Assembly (NCBI GenBank): GCA_964023275.1
Contig: OZ029915.1
Span: 32,467,989-32,531,988, forward strand
Length of the DNA stretch: 64,000 nucleotides
Reading direction: 5' to 3'
DNA from: Norana najaformis
Lineage: Eukaryota > Annelida > Clitellata > Crassiclitellata > Hormogastridae
Shown: one piece after another, positions 46,052-57,500 of the stretch
Position numbering within the stretch: the stretch's first letter is position 1
Layout: the number at the start of each line of letters is the position of its first letter
Translations under genes and position numbers: made by a program
Notes under the pieces: model-generated
What the model was told of the DNA's origin: nothing
What the model saw: only the letters and a program-made list of their open reading frames with translations
Database searches by the model: none

Positions 46052-46437
46052 CAAAGTTCGACCGTACGTTAGGGCAGAAGATAGCGTACGCGTACGGTAC
46101 GTAATTTACTAAAAATAATAGCGTACGCCATACGGTACGTTCGTATTCCGTACGTATGAGCAGCCTTTAATATTAGTTGCTTCTCGTGACGTCACATTTT
46201 TTTTCTCGTCATTTTCTCGTCGTTCACGGAATTGTTTTAAAACGTTTTCCATTCTTTAATTTTTAATTTTTGTTATTCTTTGTTAATTCTATAATAAAAA
46301 AAAATATTTCGACTAACACGTAATGCAGAAAAATTAGCGTACGCTATTTATTAATTTAGCCAAAAAATAGCGTACGCGTACGGTACGCATTTCAGCAGAA
46401 AAAATAGCGTACGTTCCGTACGTACGGTCGAACTCTG
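46052..46437. mobile_element. 386-bp hAT-type MITE with GCGTACGC arrays
   Basis: Terminal inverted repeats CAAAGTTCGACCGTACG (left) and, complemented, CAGAGTTCGACCGTACG (right) fit the hAT pattern CAGRG. A perfect 8-bp duplication AATGACAG flanks it (46044-46051 and 46438-46445), as hAT elements make. Inside are about six copies of ATAGCGTACG, several extended to GCGTACGCGTACGGTACG, near both ends, and one CRE TGACGTCA at about 46189. There is no coding capacity. Confidence 0.88.
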
Positions 46438-46445
46438 AATGACAG

Positions 46446-47320
46446 CATAAGCGTCTTCCCTAAAGTATGTCAGCAGAAGTTGGGAGGAAAAGGTCACCTA
46501 AATGCAGACAGATATCCCCAATGTGGACATCTGCATTTAAATTTAGAATTTAAATTTCAGTATACCCTGTGCCTTAAAAATCAACTTCAGTCACACAGCA
46601 TACCATCTGCACTGCTTTGGATCCATTTAGAGTGCCTTTCTTGAATGCAACAGTATGAATACCCAAATACCCAACCATGCAGCAGTTAGCCCTGCACAAT
46701 CAGCAGGCTGGCCTAATTTAGGCCTTGGCACTCCATTGGACAGTGGTCGTCTGAAAAGGGGTTGCGGAGGGTAAAGCCAAATGCAGACAAGAGAATGGAA
46801 GGGTTCAAAGCAGGTCATTTTTTGCAAATGTTATTTAGGGACAACCCAACAGAGTTCAAGGTTACAGCTTTCACTTGTCCCAACACAGCATGTTAGACTT
46901 GGAGGATGGATCTTCTGGACTTTAATGTAATGCAATGTACCAGTAATATATAACTTATGTAGCACACCTAACACTTGACTGATTTGCAGTTTCTGCTAAG
47001 AACACCAGTCACCATCATGAACTTTCATAAAAACGTGTAATAAAATATTGTGAAAGAAAAGTCATCTGAAAAGGAAAAGAGCAACATGTATAACACTGAC
47101 CAGAGAAACTATGAATCAAGACGTCTTAAATGCATCAAAAAACCTTATCACTAGTAATTCCTCGTTCTATGCAAAAGGCGTGTAAACAGAAGGGTCACTC
47201 AGGTACTAAAATTTCCACAGAAATCCTTTTACAAAATAAAGCATCACAAAGCATCCTCTTACAGAACTTAAGTCTATCAACTATATATTATACTTTGATT
47301 GTAAACATCTAAAAGGTAAA
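46446..47320. other. Intergenic region downstream of TMEM11
   Basis: AT-rich with short ORFs only; no recognised repeat or gene. It includes the presumed TMEM11 3' UTR next to 47322. Confidence 0.4.
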
Positions 47321-47321
47321 T

Positions 47322-50300
47322 CTAGGAACACAGAATGGACTGCTGGTACCAGTGAAAGCATCTCATAGCACAGTATATCCCTGAGGTAACTGCTAGAGTG
47401 TTGTGAAGAATTTTCCTACGAGTATCATCCTTTCGAACCAAAACGACAGGTGAAGTTGATGATAAACTCTCAAATGGAATCTGTTCAAGTTTCCTAGCAT
47501 CAGTCTCAACTTGATACTTGCAGCACGGATCAAACTGCCAGGAAATTGCGTAAATGGTTGCACACAGCAGGCTGCCTAAACTGAGAGAAACACATCCTAT
47601 GTTATTCTTTGGGAACAGCTGTCCCAACAAAAAGCAACCAGCAGCAGTCAAAACGCTAGTTTTATGCAGACAGTTTCCCACTCGGATCCAGCGGGACGTC
47701 TCATCTCCCAACTGGTAAGGCTCAATTACAATCATTGCTGCCTCAGTCTCCAGCGCCTGCTCGAGCACATTGTAGGCCATTTCATTGGAGTCATAGACAT
47801 CTGCAATGACGATGCAATCATCGTCCATCGAAAATGAAAATGATTCACTGAAACAAACAAAGTTACAGTTATAAATAATCTTTTCTTGTTATAGAATTGC
47901 CCATGAGACGTGAAAAAGCAAAAACACAGCTAGTGTTGTGCAAGAAATTTCATGGCCTATCTTTATTATGCTATGTATGCTTTACTGGGCTGTTGCCATT
48001 ACTCATCCTCAGTAGAGCATAGACCAGGAACTCTGAACTTGTCTTCAGTTGACTGGGGACTAAACTGTGTTGGTTTGGGGCTATGTGTGTAAAAGCCTGC
48101 AGACAGATACTTAACTGCCACATCATCAGCTACATTTTAAAAAGTAACTGTTTTAAGACATTTTTGCACACTAAAAGTTCTTTTACCACTCCATCTGTAA
48201 TAGATACAGTGCGTTTTTGGATTGGCCTTTTTATGCTCATCCACAAAGATATCTATGTTCTACCACAATCTGCCATTGCAACACTTTTTCAAATTAATAT
48301 GATGCTATACACCTCCTTCACTGTAAATTTCACTATTACTTTCCCTCTTTTCTATTCACTGTTACACTTGCCTACTTGATCTTCCCAGGCATCACCTCAT
48401 GTCATCGTTGGAATAAACTCCTTGATTTATTTCACTATCCTTCTGATGTCTACCCCTTCTACCTTATCCAACTGGCCACGTCTAAAACATATTTCTAACA
48501 TGGTCTGTTCCTTCAACATTCTGCCGTTTCTCGAAATCCACAACTGGGTCAAAACTCATCGGAGCTGCTCATTAAGTTAGTTTACTTTCTGCTGCTTCTT
48601 TCTGGTGACAATGTCATCTTGAAACAAATAAATTTCTGCCACCTTAACATCTATTCTAACCAGAATGTCTTCTCTTCATAATTACATCTTGGATCACCCT
48701 GTAGATGTTCTTGCTCTCAAAGAAACTCAGCTCAAACCATCTGACACACCTTTCTTCATTTTGGAAATAACATCTACTTCCTTTTCTCTCCTAAACGAAC
48801 CTTTGTCGGATGGACTTGGTGGCAAAGTAGCTTTCATAAGTATCCGTGAAACTTGATCACTTCTCTTCGCCTATTCCAATCCTGAATAAATCCTGAAAAA
48901 GTGTTGCAATGGCAGATTGTGGTAAATCCAAAGTTACACTGGCTGCCTATCAGTTCCAGGATTACTTACAAGATAGCTCTCCTTACACGTAAGACTCTCT
49001 CAACCAATCAGCCTGCTTCATCTGTCATCATCCTTACAGCACTATCAGCCACCCAGATCTCTGCGTTCGGCTACACAAAGCCGTTTGTCTCTTCCTGACA
49101 TCGGTGACTATCGGTCTGAATTCTCCAGATGCAGATTCAGCAATTCTGCACCAGTCACCTGGAACAGTCTCCCTGTTTACATCACTCACAACAACATCTA
49201 CTTAGACATTTTCGTAAAGCAGCTTAACACCTACTTGTACCATCTTGCTTTTGTTGTCTGACCGAAGCGACTGACCCACGCCTATGATTCCTCGCTCAGC
49301 CGATGGACATATGGCACGTTAACAAATGTCTTACTTACTTACTTACTTGCCTGAAGTCATCTGAATCCTTACCTCCAACCTGGACTCAGGAAATCAGCTC
49401 AGCTTTGTCGTTTATTGTTCTCCCTCTCCTCACTTTCTAAATTTTTCACAGAATTCCAATCACTCCTTGAATTCATGGTCCCTTCTTCTGAACTTTTTAT
49501 TATAATGGGCAAATTCAATATGCATATGGACATGCTGAACAATGCAGGACAAAAGTTTAAGGATCTCCTGTTTCTATCTGCTGTTGTTCTTGTGCAGCTC
49601 CTTTCCAACTCATGACATCGACCACACACTTATCTCCTTATAATCCACTCTCATACTTCTGGTGTGAAAAATATCTTCTTTTGAGCCACATGTGCAATTA
49701 CTGCTCAGGTTTCTTTTGTCATAAAACTGCCTTCCACACACTCTTTCATTAGTTACAGACCTTAGAAATTGCTTAATGGTTCAACCTACAAAGCCAACAG
49801 TCTTGCTTCCCTACTGTGGTTATCCCAGCACAGACAACTACCAAGCTTGCCATCCAACTAAATTCAACTTTATCTTAAATCCTGGACAAAGTGCAAGAGG
49901 ATTGCTGAATGTCCTTTTCAGCCCAGGTACAACTCAGAAATAAATGCTGTCATGAGGCTATGCAGTCAGCTTGAACGGTGTTGGTGATGCTCTCATTTAC
50001 CCCCTCATCTCCTCAAATTCAGGCACCAGTGTTGTTGTATTATTCATACACTTGTCTTAGCAGTTAAATCCATGTACTTGTTTTACATTGTCTCTGAAAG
50101 CTCTTCTTTTCTGAAGTTACTATGGCAGGCCAAGATGTAGGCAATACACTACCATATTCTTCATCGCATTCTTTCCTTGCCAATAGATTCTTTGGTTTTT
50201 CTCACACAAGATCTTGAAATTTGGTTTTCTACAGTTCCTTCCTCTGATGGCCTCAAAACCCAAGTCCAGTTTACTTCAAACAACAACTCTGGCCAAAATT

Positions 50301-50410
50301 CATAATTTAATCTTCTCATATCCTGATAAGCAGCATGCTCTAGATTTCATGCCCACTGCTTGTCCACAAGACTGCTTTGATGTCTTGGTCCCAATTATCA
50401 CATCCATTGT

Positions 50411-50491
<81 letters not shown>

Positions 50492-52544
50492 GTATACTTT
50501 CATGCCAGCTCTGTACATGCCATAGTTCACACTTTTTTTAAAATGTCATCTTGCTCATCTATCAAACTATCTCATCTATCAAACTATATCTCCTATCTGA
50601 CTATCTTAATTTCACCTCCAAAATCCTGGAATAGGTAGTTGTGAACCACTTGAGTCGTCACTTTCGTCACATAAACTGAACCACCCTTTCCAATCTGCCT
50701 ACTGTAATACTGTCCCACTGAACCTACACTCGCCATCTACAATTAAATAATTAGCTCACTGGACAAAGGAAAAGTAACAGCTCTCATTTTACTTGATCTT
50801 TCTACTGTCAATTATGTATTCCTACACCAACTCAAACAATGGTTTGGCTTTTCTGGTCCTGCTCTCGCTAGTTTGCATCCTACATGCACCCTCATACTTA
50901 TTCATTCCATATCAATCAGTTCACTTCTGTGCTAACTGTCTTGAACTGTGGTGTTACACAAGGGTCTGTGTTAGGCCTGTTCTTGTTTACATTGTATATA
51001 TACACTCGGTTCACTAAAGCTCTCTAGATTACCAATTGTATGCCAAAGATACGAAACTATTTCTTTCATTCGACAGTACCTCATCTAATTCTGCTCTCCA
51101 AGTACTTGCTTGTGTTTTTCTCTGGCTTATCAGAGTTCAACCAGGCTTCTCTAATGCATTATGATTTTGACAGTCTCATCTGAATCAACCATCAACTGAA
51201 GTTTTATGCATTATGATAACTGCACTATAGAATACACTCAGAAAAACTTCATATTGTGTACTGATGGACAAACAGGGAAAGATTTATACTGTTCACCTGT
51301 GAGCTGGTTAACAAGGATTTGAAATGATATGCAGTTGCACTGATTTTCAATGTGGAGAGTGCTAAGAAGGCAGAAGTTTCAGAGGACAGAAGGACCACTC
51401 ATTACAATGACCTAGCACTGCACAGTGATGGACCTGTTACTCTGACAATGAAATAGCAGAAAGTAGCATCACAAACAGCTGAAAAAAGATAGCTGAAAAT
51501 TTGTACACAATGATAATGGGAAGCCTTATCAATGCCAAGAGAACTGGTCACAGTGAAGAACACGTTAAACTCAGTTCTGATATCCAGGTGTACATAAAAC
51601 TCATTCATTCATATTCATTTACTCAGTCAGCATAAAAGGAAGACCACTATGGGTCATGCCTTAGCATTTGAAACTGATTTGAGAACAGATCAGCACAGGT
51701 TTGGCAAGACCCAGTCATGCCATGATTGAAAGGCTGACATTTCTGCAAAGTACAAAGCAAGGGATGAATGTGTGGAAGACAACAATGGCACAACCAGCCC
51801 TTCAGACTCACAGCAACCAGGCCCACCATTTGACTGTGTGGTCAGTTAGGAAGCACACTGAACCACTTACACAGAATACTTAACACCGAAGGACCTTTCA
51901 ACATGGCAAGTTAAGATCACGTAAGTGTCAATACAAGAATACTCCAAAACTAAGCCACAAATTCAATATACAACTGAACCATTGTAGAATATCTGGAATA
52001 GAAGATAGCTTGCAAGGTTTTTTGATAAAGTGAAACGCCCTAAACCATACAAGCAGGCGTGGTGTCACAAACAACCATAAAGTAAGGCAAGAACTAGTTG
52101 TAGAAGAGTCTCTCAATAGGTTTTGGCATAACAAATTCGATGTTGGGCGATAGTTCCGAGGATCATTGAATCAAGGCCTTGCTGTTTTAGGCACGAACAT
52201 CAATCGGCGTTTTTCTGAGTCTGCCACGCAACTGTCTGCATGTTATCTTGTTCCAATGCCATCGACTGTTCGTGTACTTAACGCTCAGTGACAATAACTC
52301 TTAGTATGTCCTATTATCAGCAACGCTGCAACAAAATCATTTCTGCCAACCAGTGCTACGAAGTAGCCCGTGTAATCTTGTCAGTATATACAGCTTGCAT
52401 ACTACTGAGAGTACTCCTCTTATATTGAACGCGAGCTCATACAATGTTTGAAACGTATAACATTTATCGCATATCAGTATATATCTATTTAACAGTACTT
52501 TAAAACTAAACAAATCAACCCGATTACCTTCCCTCGTCCTCCAT
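47322..52544 (-). CDS. TMEM11: Transmembrane protein 11, mitochondrial
   Basis: TMEM11 is a mitochondrial membrane protein linked to MICOS that shapes cristae and mitochondrial morphology. Two minus-strand exons: 52528-52544 (ATG plus five codons and two bases) and 47322-47847. Joined, they give MEDEGSESFSFSMDDDCIVI and a 180-residue protein (human 192). Diagnostic blocks are IVIEPYQLGDETSRWI (about 45-60), GNCLHKT (63-69), AISWQFDPCCKYQVE (106-120) and SSTSPVVLVRKDD (135-147). Hydrophobic segments at about 70-104 and 153-170 match the family's membrane helices. Starting instead at the internal Met13 would need no intron, but the acceptor CAG at 47848 and matching phase favour the two-exon model. 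The 4.7-kb intron is filled with LINE debris. Confidence 0.93.
48905..49350 (+). mobile_element. LINE 3' end with (CTTA)n tail, nested
   Basis: Related to 13685-14108: GGCTGCCTATCAGTTCCAGG, then GATTCCTCGCTCAGCCGATG, then the ACTT tail. The surrounding endonuclease ORF resumes right after it, so it inserted into an existing LINE. Confidence 0.8.
50412..50488. repeat. (CT)n microsatellite
   Basis: About 38 CT units, pure. The RERERE/SLSLSL reading frames are by-products of the repeat. Confidence 0.98.
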
Positions 52545-52639
52545 TTTTTTAAAACATTAATGACTTCTTTGGTCGCTAGGTGGCTGGAAGGCGCTGTTTG
52601 CATGAAAGCCTAAATTGAGCCTTGCTTTGTTTCACCAAA
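52545..52639. promoter_or_regulatory. Bidirectional promoter between TMEM11 and an unnamed gene
   Basis: Only 95 bases separate the TMEM11 ATG (minus, 52544) from an ATG on the plus strand (52640), each opening a short coding exon with a good donor. CCACCTAGCGACC and CTTCCAGCC-type motifs occur between them. No TATA box is seen. Confidence 0.5.
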
Positions 52640-52850
52640 ATGACTCTAAATAACTCCGTAATTCCAGATGGCTGCAGTAAAACTTCATGCGAAATTTTTT
52701 ACAAGGTAGGCAAAGAATAAATCAAATTTTTCTATTCTACGGTTTCACTTTGAATTTAATATTTATCGTTTTTTTTATAAGGAAGCTCAACAAGGAATCT
52801 ATCGTAATCGTAATTCCAAGATTTCTACAGCGCCCGACGAAAGCCGCGCC
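52640..52850 (+). CDS. 5' coding exons of an unidentified gene, running into a LINE
   Basis: Exon 1 (52640-52705) encodes MTLNNSVIPDGCSKTSCEIF plus YK and ends at a GTAGGC donor in phase 0. A T-rich tract and an acceptor (TTTATAAG) precede a second open stretch from 52782, EAQQGIY, which keeps the frame but enters the ATTACG-tailed LINE at about 52800. The frame then continues through LINE sequence for about 30 codons. Either the LINE broke exon 2, or a GTAATC donor at its edge (about 52804) is used and later exons lie elsewhere. I do not recognise the protein, and no continuation was found before 54.6 kb. Confidence 0.4.
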
Positions 52851-53165
52851 GCGGGGACCAGCTTATTCACAGGCGCTCAGTCAAAACAAAATCGATAGGC
52901 AAAAGGGTTCGGTTCCAGGTCAAGATCCAAGAGTCAGGCAGAGAGACAGCGTGACAGTTACGGTGGGTGATGTTTGGGGTTGGAGAGCAGAGAGAGAGAA
53001 AAGGAAGAAGGGGTGTCAGAATATGATCTGTGGAAGAGGAATGTTTTCAGTTTTGAATGAACGGCCGAAGCAGAAGTTGCAAGCGGTGGAGCATCGGTGA
53101 GTTTGTATGATGGGTCAGAAAACTATCGCAGTTCTGGAGGAGTTTATTCCAGAGTGGTGGGATAT
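52800..53165 (-). mobile_element. LINE 3' end, ATTACG-tailed family
   Basis: A longer copy than most: tail ATCGTAATCGTAATTCCAAG, 3' UTR with CGAAAGCCGCGCCGCGGGGA, then the C-terminal reverse-transcriptase region up to the CCACCACTCTGG-AATAAACTCC segment (minus strand APPLW-NKL type). Closely matches 62633-63000. Confidence 0.88.
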
Positions 53166-53335
53166 TTTCAAGTTTCCGACATTTTTATGACTCCCCCCCC
53201 CCATTTACGCGACATTTCCACGTGACATGATCATCCCAAAGCAAAATCCGTACTTCACCATTTTTTACAAAATTTATCCCCTTAGTTTGTTGTCTTTGAG
53301 GCATGATAACTACAACGAATAAAAGAGTTGATGAA

Positions 53336-53418
53336 TGTAAATAACAATAATAATAATAATAATAATAATAAAATAATAATAATAAAATAATAATAATAAT
53401 AAAATAATAATAATAAGC
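53336..53418. repeat. (AAT)n microsatellite
   Basis: Interrupted ATA/AAT trinucleotide tract. A C-homopolymer lies upstream at about 53192-53202. Confidence 0.97.
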
Positions 53419-53489
53419 AACTTCTAATGCGCCGGTGTTAATGCACAAGGCATCAACCGAAGGCGCACCAAAGCCAAGCCACAATCAGG

Positions 53490-53900
53490 TCAATATTCAG
53501 AAGGTCAGTCTACAAGACAGCGAGGCAGCCTACGGTGAATAAGCAATTTGAAACATGTAGGTTTAAGTTGAGAACGAAATGACAGAAGCGACTGAGCAGA
53601 ATGAACAGACACAGGGAAAGAGTTCCATAGTTTAGGTCCAGCAACCAAAAAGCGCGTTTACCGAGAACTGTTCTAGCCCAATGTATGACCAGAGAAAGAA
53701 TAATATGGTAAGTCTGGAGAATAAGGACTGATTTTAAGTACTGTGGTTGCCCGTATAAGTCCCAGTTTGAAACAAATCCTTTGTTGAATAGGAAGCCAAT
53801 GTAAAGATTTAAGCGCAGGGGTTATATGCTCATGTTTTGAAGTATTTTTATGGCTCTAGCCAAGGAGTTCTGAACTCTTTGGAGTTTCTGCATGTTTGAC
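53490..53900 (-). mobile_element. LINE reverse-transcriptase C-terminus
   Basis: Minus-strand frames read SLHWLPIQQRICFKLGLI and FLVAGPKLWNSFPVSVHSAQ then SFRSQLKPTCFKLLIHR, the classic end of CR1/L2-type ORF2. Confidence 0.88.
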
Positions 53901-54104
53901 TTTGTGAGACCAACAAGAACTCGCGAGTACTCGAGTCCTAAACAGATTCGAGTAGTTTCTTAGTACTCGAGTACTTACAAATTTCGTCGATGTTCTTTAT
54001 TCAGTAATTATTTCAGTCGACTAAATGTAAATTCAGCTCAAAAACCTCGATGAAATGTCATCTGTTATCAATTTTTCTACTTATAACTCCAACTGTAAAC
54101 ACCA

Positions 54105-54286
54105 TCCACCGTAGCTCGGTAGCTGTCTTACTGTTTGCATGCCTAGGAGTTGGATCTTGACCTGGAAACGAATCTGATCTTGCCTCCCTATCGATTCTGT
54201 TTTGACTGAGCGCCTGTGAATACGCTGGTTCCATCATTTAGATTTCGTTGGGCGCTGTAGGAATCTCAGGATTACGACCACGATAA
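54105..54286 (+). mobile_element. LINE 3' tail, ATTACG-tailed family
   Basis: TTCTGTTTTGACTGAGCGCC and TTTCGTTGGGCGCTGTAGGA, ending ATTACGACCACGAT. Opposite in orientation to the copy at 52800-53165, and directly upstream of the dynein light chain gene. Confidence 0.85.
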
Positions 54287-54595
54287 ATGCGTTTACTTGC
54301 TAGCGTACAGGTGTCGCCACACTTCAATTTTCAACGCAGATATAAAATTATTTTGCACCAGTTTCTCTTCCTGTCAGGCTGTATTCCTTTTCCGATAGCA
54401 GACAACCGTTGCTCAGCCTTAGAATTATGGTTGTTAGGTTATGAGAGTCAGAAGTTACGGAAAAGTTAAGGCGAAGTAGCATCAGATTTGAATAATATTA
54501 AAACTATAAAGTTTTCCCACAAATTTATGAAATTCTATAGTTAGCTTGATAGAATAAGTAATATTTGAAAACCATTCGACGGTATTTAAAAGGCA

Positions 54596-57500
54596 ATGGA
54601 GACCGAAGACACGACAGATGTGGAAGAATACGCCGAAGAACTAGAATCCATGACAGTCGATGAGGAAGAAGCAGAACCCAGTGGCGTAGAAAAGTTCTTA
54701 AAAAGTGGCGAAATTCGGGATTTGATTAAAGAAAGGTGAGCATGTAGGGCTACCGTCATTTTAAAGATAATAAGTCAATATAGATTGTAAATGTAAATAT
54801 ACACGTTTTTCTATAGCGACAGCATGGTCTCGACCCACATTTATCAATGAATTAATCGGCTGAGATCCTGCACCACCGCTGTCAGTTTGATGGGCGCCAC
54901 GCCATTTAAGGTAGCCTAGCTGTGTACGAACCGTACTAGCCCGAGATTCAAATCTCTGACATAAGCCACGACCGCGACGTCGTATGAATATGCATTATAA
55001 ATTTTCTTCCCTACCTGCCCCTCTCCTGCTATGTGCCTTCCTACTCACCCATGGCGTACGTGACTCTTTGGCCAGAGGGTCAGGTTCCTTGATGAAAACT
55101 GAGGGGGTCTGGGACAGCAAGCCCCATAACGAGTAGGGGACATTGAGAGTGTCATAAGTGCCTTAGCAGGGTCCGGGTGTGGCCCACAAAGCCAGCACAT
55201 TTTGAACCATAGATAATCTTATGCAGTGTTGCAAAGTAACAGAGTAAAGGTAATGCAGTACTGTACTTAAGTAAAAGTTTTAGTGCTTGTAAGGAAGTTC
55301 AAAAAATGGAAAGAGTTTTACTTGTAATGAAGTAATATTTCATTAAATTTGCAGTAATTTTACTTAGTTACAAGTGTATACACATATACATGGGTTATAC
55401 ACGTACATATATGCATACATCTGTGCATATACGTACATAGTTGCATGCACTCAGTTCTTGTTACTACTACTTTAAAAGTACTATGTACAAGAATACTGCT
55501 TTACCTTTACTCAAGTAAAATCGCTGATGAGTACTTTACTTTCACTCAAGTACTTATGTGTACTTTTACTTAAGTACTTTGGCCAGTACTTTGAACAACA
55601 CCAATCTTACACTTTAATTTCCCCTAAGAGTATATGAGAAGTGCCAACCTAAAACACGCTACTCACGCTTACAATGAATTACAGTCCAAACATAGCAAAT
55701 ATGGGCAAACAGATGAATGCAAAAATTAGACAATCACTTGCACAGCATCTGTACTGGGAATATGACTTAAACACCTAAAGAACACATATACTGTATGTAA
55801 AAGGCACAGGTAAAGACCACCAGCCATGTTGGTCTTTTGAAGCCATCTTATAGCCACCAGTCAGCAGAGGTCCACACTCAGAATATGGAGATTATGTGGA
55901 TGTGCATGAAACAGAAGCTCAAGCATTAGTTTGGCACCAGCTGTGAGTTATTCCCTTCCTACCTTCACTAATTTGTGTTTAGAAAAGCATCCCATCGGGA
56001 GAGCATTTTTACAGTTTTTCTCATTGCAGTTGCTCCTCTGTGCATAGTCTTCAATAGACGCATATTGTCAGTATAACAAACAATTGAAACAAAATAATTT
56101 AGATAACCTCCAAAATGCACAGCATTAGCACTATCTGGTATATATGCCATAATACCGGTTTGAGCTGCCAAGTATTCAATTTCTGACCCATTATGCTAGG
56201 CAGTGATTATAGCCAGTCTTTATGGCATCCCGTCATCCCATGACAATTAGGACAGGGCTAGGTGTATAGTTTGCATTCTTCTCCTCTGAGTGGTTAATCT
56301 ATCTATTCATAAGGGTGGGGGCATAACGAAAACACTTAAGATTGTAGCCATTTAATGCCAGTAGTTCTCAAACACCCATGATAATTATTGGTGATGTGGA
56401 ATAATTATAACCAGTGGTTGAGAACCTGCTTGGTCATGTAGTGGCCATTCTTTATGTACAGCTGGTCTGTATAACACTCATTTGAATAATATTACATGTA
56501 TGGATTTCAGCATGATTTGGTTGAGCGTTTACCAAAATGGATAGGTTTGTTGTTGAAACACAGGCAGTTATGGGTAGGTGACAGTTGTTTTTGAAAGTGA
56601 AGATTGTTAGTCAGTTACTGATAAATCTACACTCTACCATCTAATCGTAATCGTAATCTCGGGATTTCTACAGCGCTCAACAAAAGCTAAGTCGCGGGAA
56701 CCAGCTTATTCACAGGCGCTCAGTCAAAACAAAATCGATAGGCAAAAGGGTCAAGATCCAGGAGTCAGGCACTCAGACAGTCTGACGGCTACGGTGGATG
56801 CTGTTTGAAATTGAAGCGAGAAGAGAGATGAGGGGAAGAGGAAGAATCAGGATAAGATTTTTGGAAAAGAAGTGTTTTCAGTCTTGAGTGAAAGACCTGC
56901 GCAGAAACCGAAAGAGGTGAAGTGTTGATGTAATCTAGTGCTGATGTAATTACATTCATCAACTGACAGGTAGAAATCTTTTATTTTCGGCTGGTGTGGT
57001 ATGACTATACTATAGCCCATTATTGCCTTTTTGCAGAACTTTACAAAGACACTTTGCACATTGTTATTGTTTCAGATTTGTCTTGGCTGATGTCATCATG
57101 GATGTCAGTAAAGCAGTGATATAGCTTTTGTCTTAAAAAGAAATTGGCACAAAAGAAATGCCTATAAAGTCTAAACATTTTATTATTGGCTGCAAATAAC
57201 TTTGCAACACTCACCAAAGCAGTCAGTAAACACAGTTAAATGCCAAAGTTGCTGAACAGCAGGTTTCTACACATCTAAGAAATAGGCATGTCTGAATAAA
57301 AAATTGGTACAGTTTTCATAATCTTTAGACATAGTAGTACTAATTGGCTTAAGTTTTGACAAATTTGAAGTAATGCATATGGAAGTACAATTAATTATTG
57401 TAGAAACATAATTTAATTACATCAGTTATTTAAAACGTTCAGAAGTTTTATCTTTTGTGTTGTTCTAGTGCAGTGACTGCAGTTCTTAAATTTATGCATT

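Larger units (their letters stand above)
48600..51200 (+). mobile_element. Degenerate CR1-like LINE in TMEM11 intron
   Basis: The endonuclease half appears as SSLHNYILDHPVDVLALKET near 48665 and the catalytic-type segment LFIIMGKFNMHMDMLNN near 49492. The reverse-transcriptase half follows with a KILE-VV-NHLSRHFRHIN-like stretch, LNCGVTQGSVLGLFLFTLYI near 50940 and a YA-DTKLF-like remnant near 51040. Many frameshifts and stops are present. A younger 3' end and a (CT)n tract interrupt it. Confidence 0.85.

Noticed and set aside
50214..50530. ORFs with SLSLSL and RERERE tracts
   Set aside because: Product of the (CT)n microsatellite within a dead LINE.
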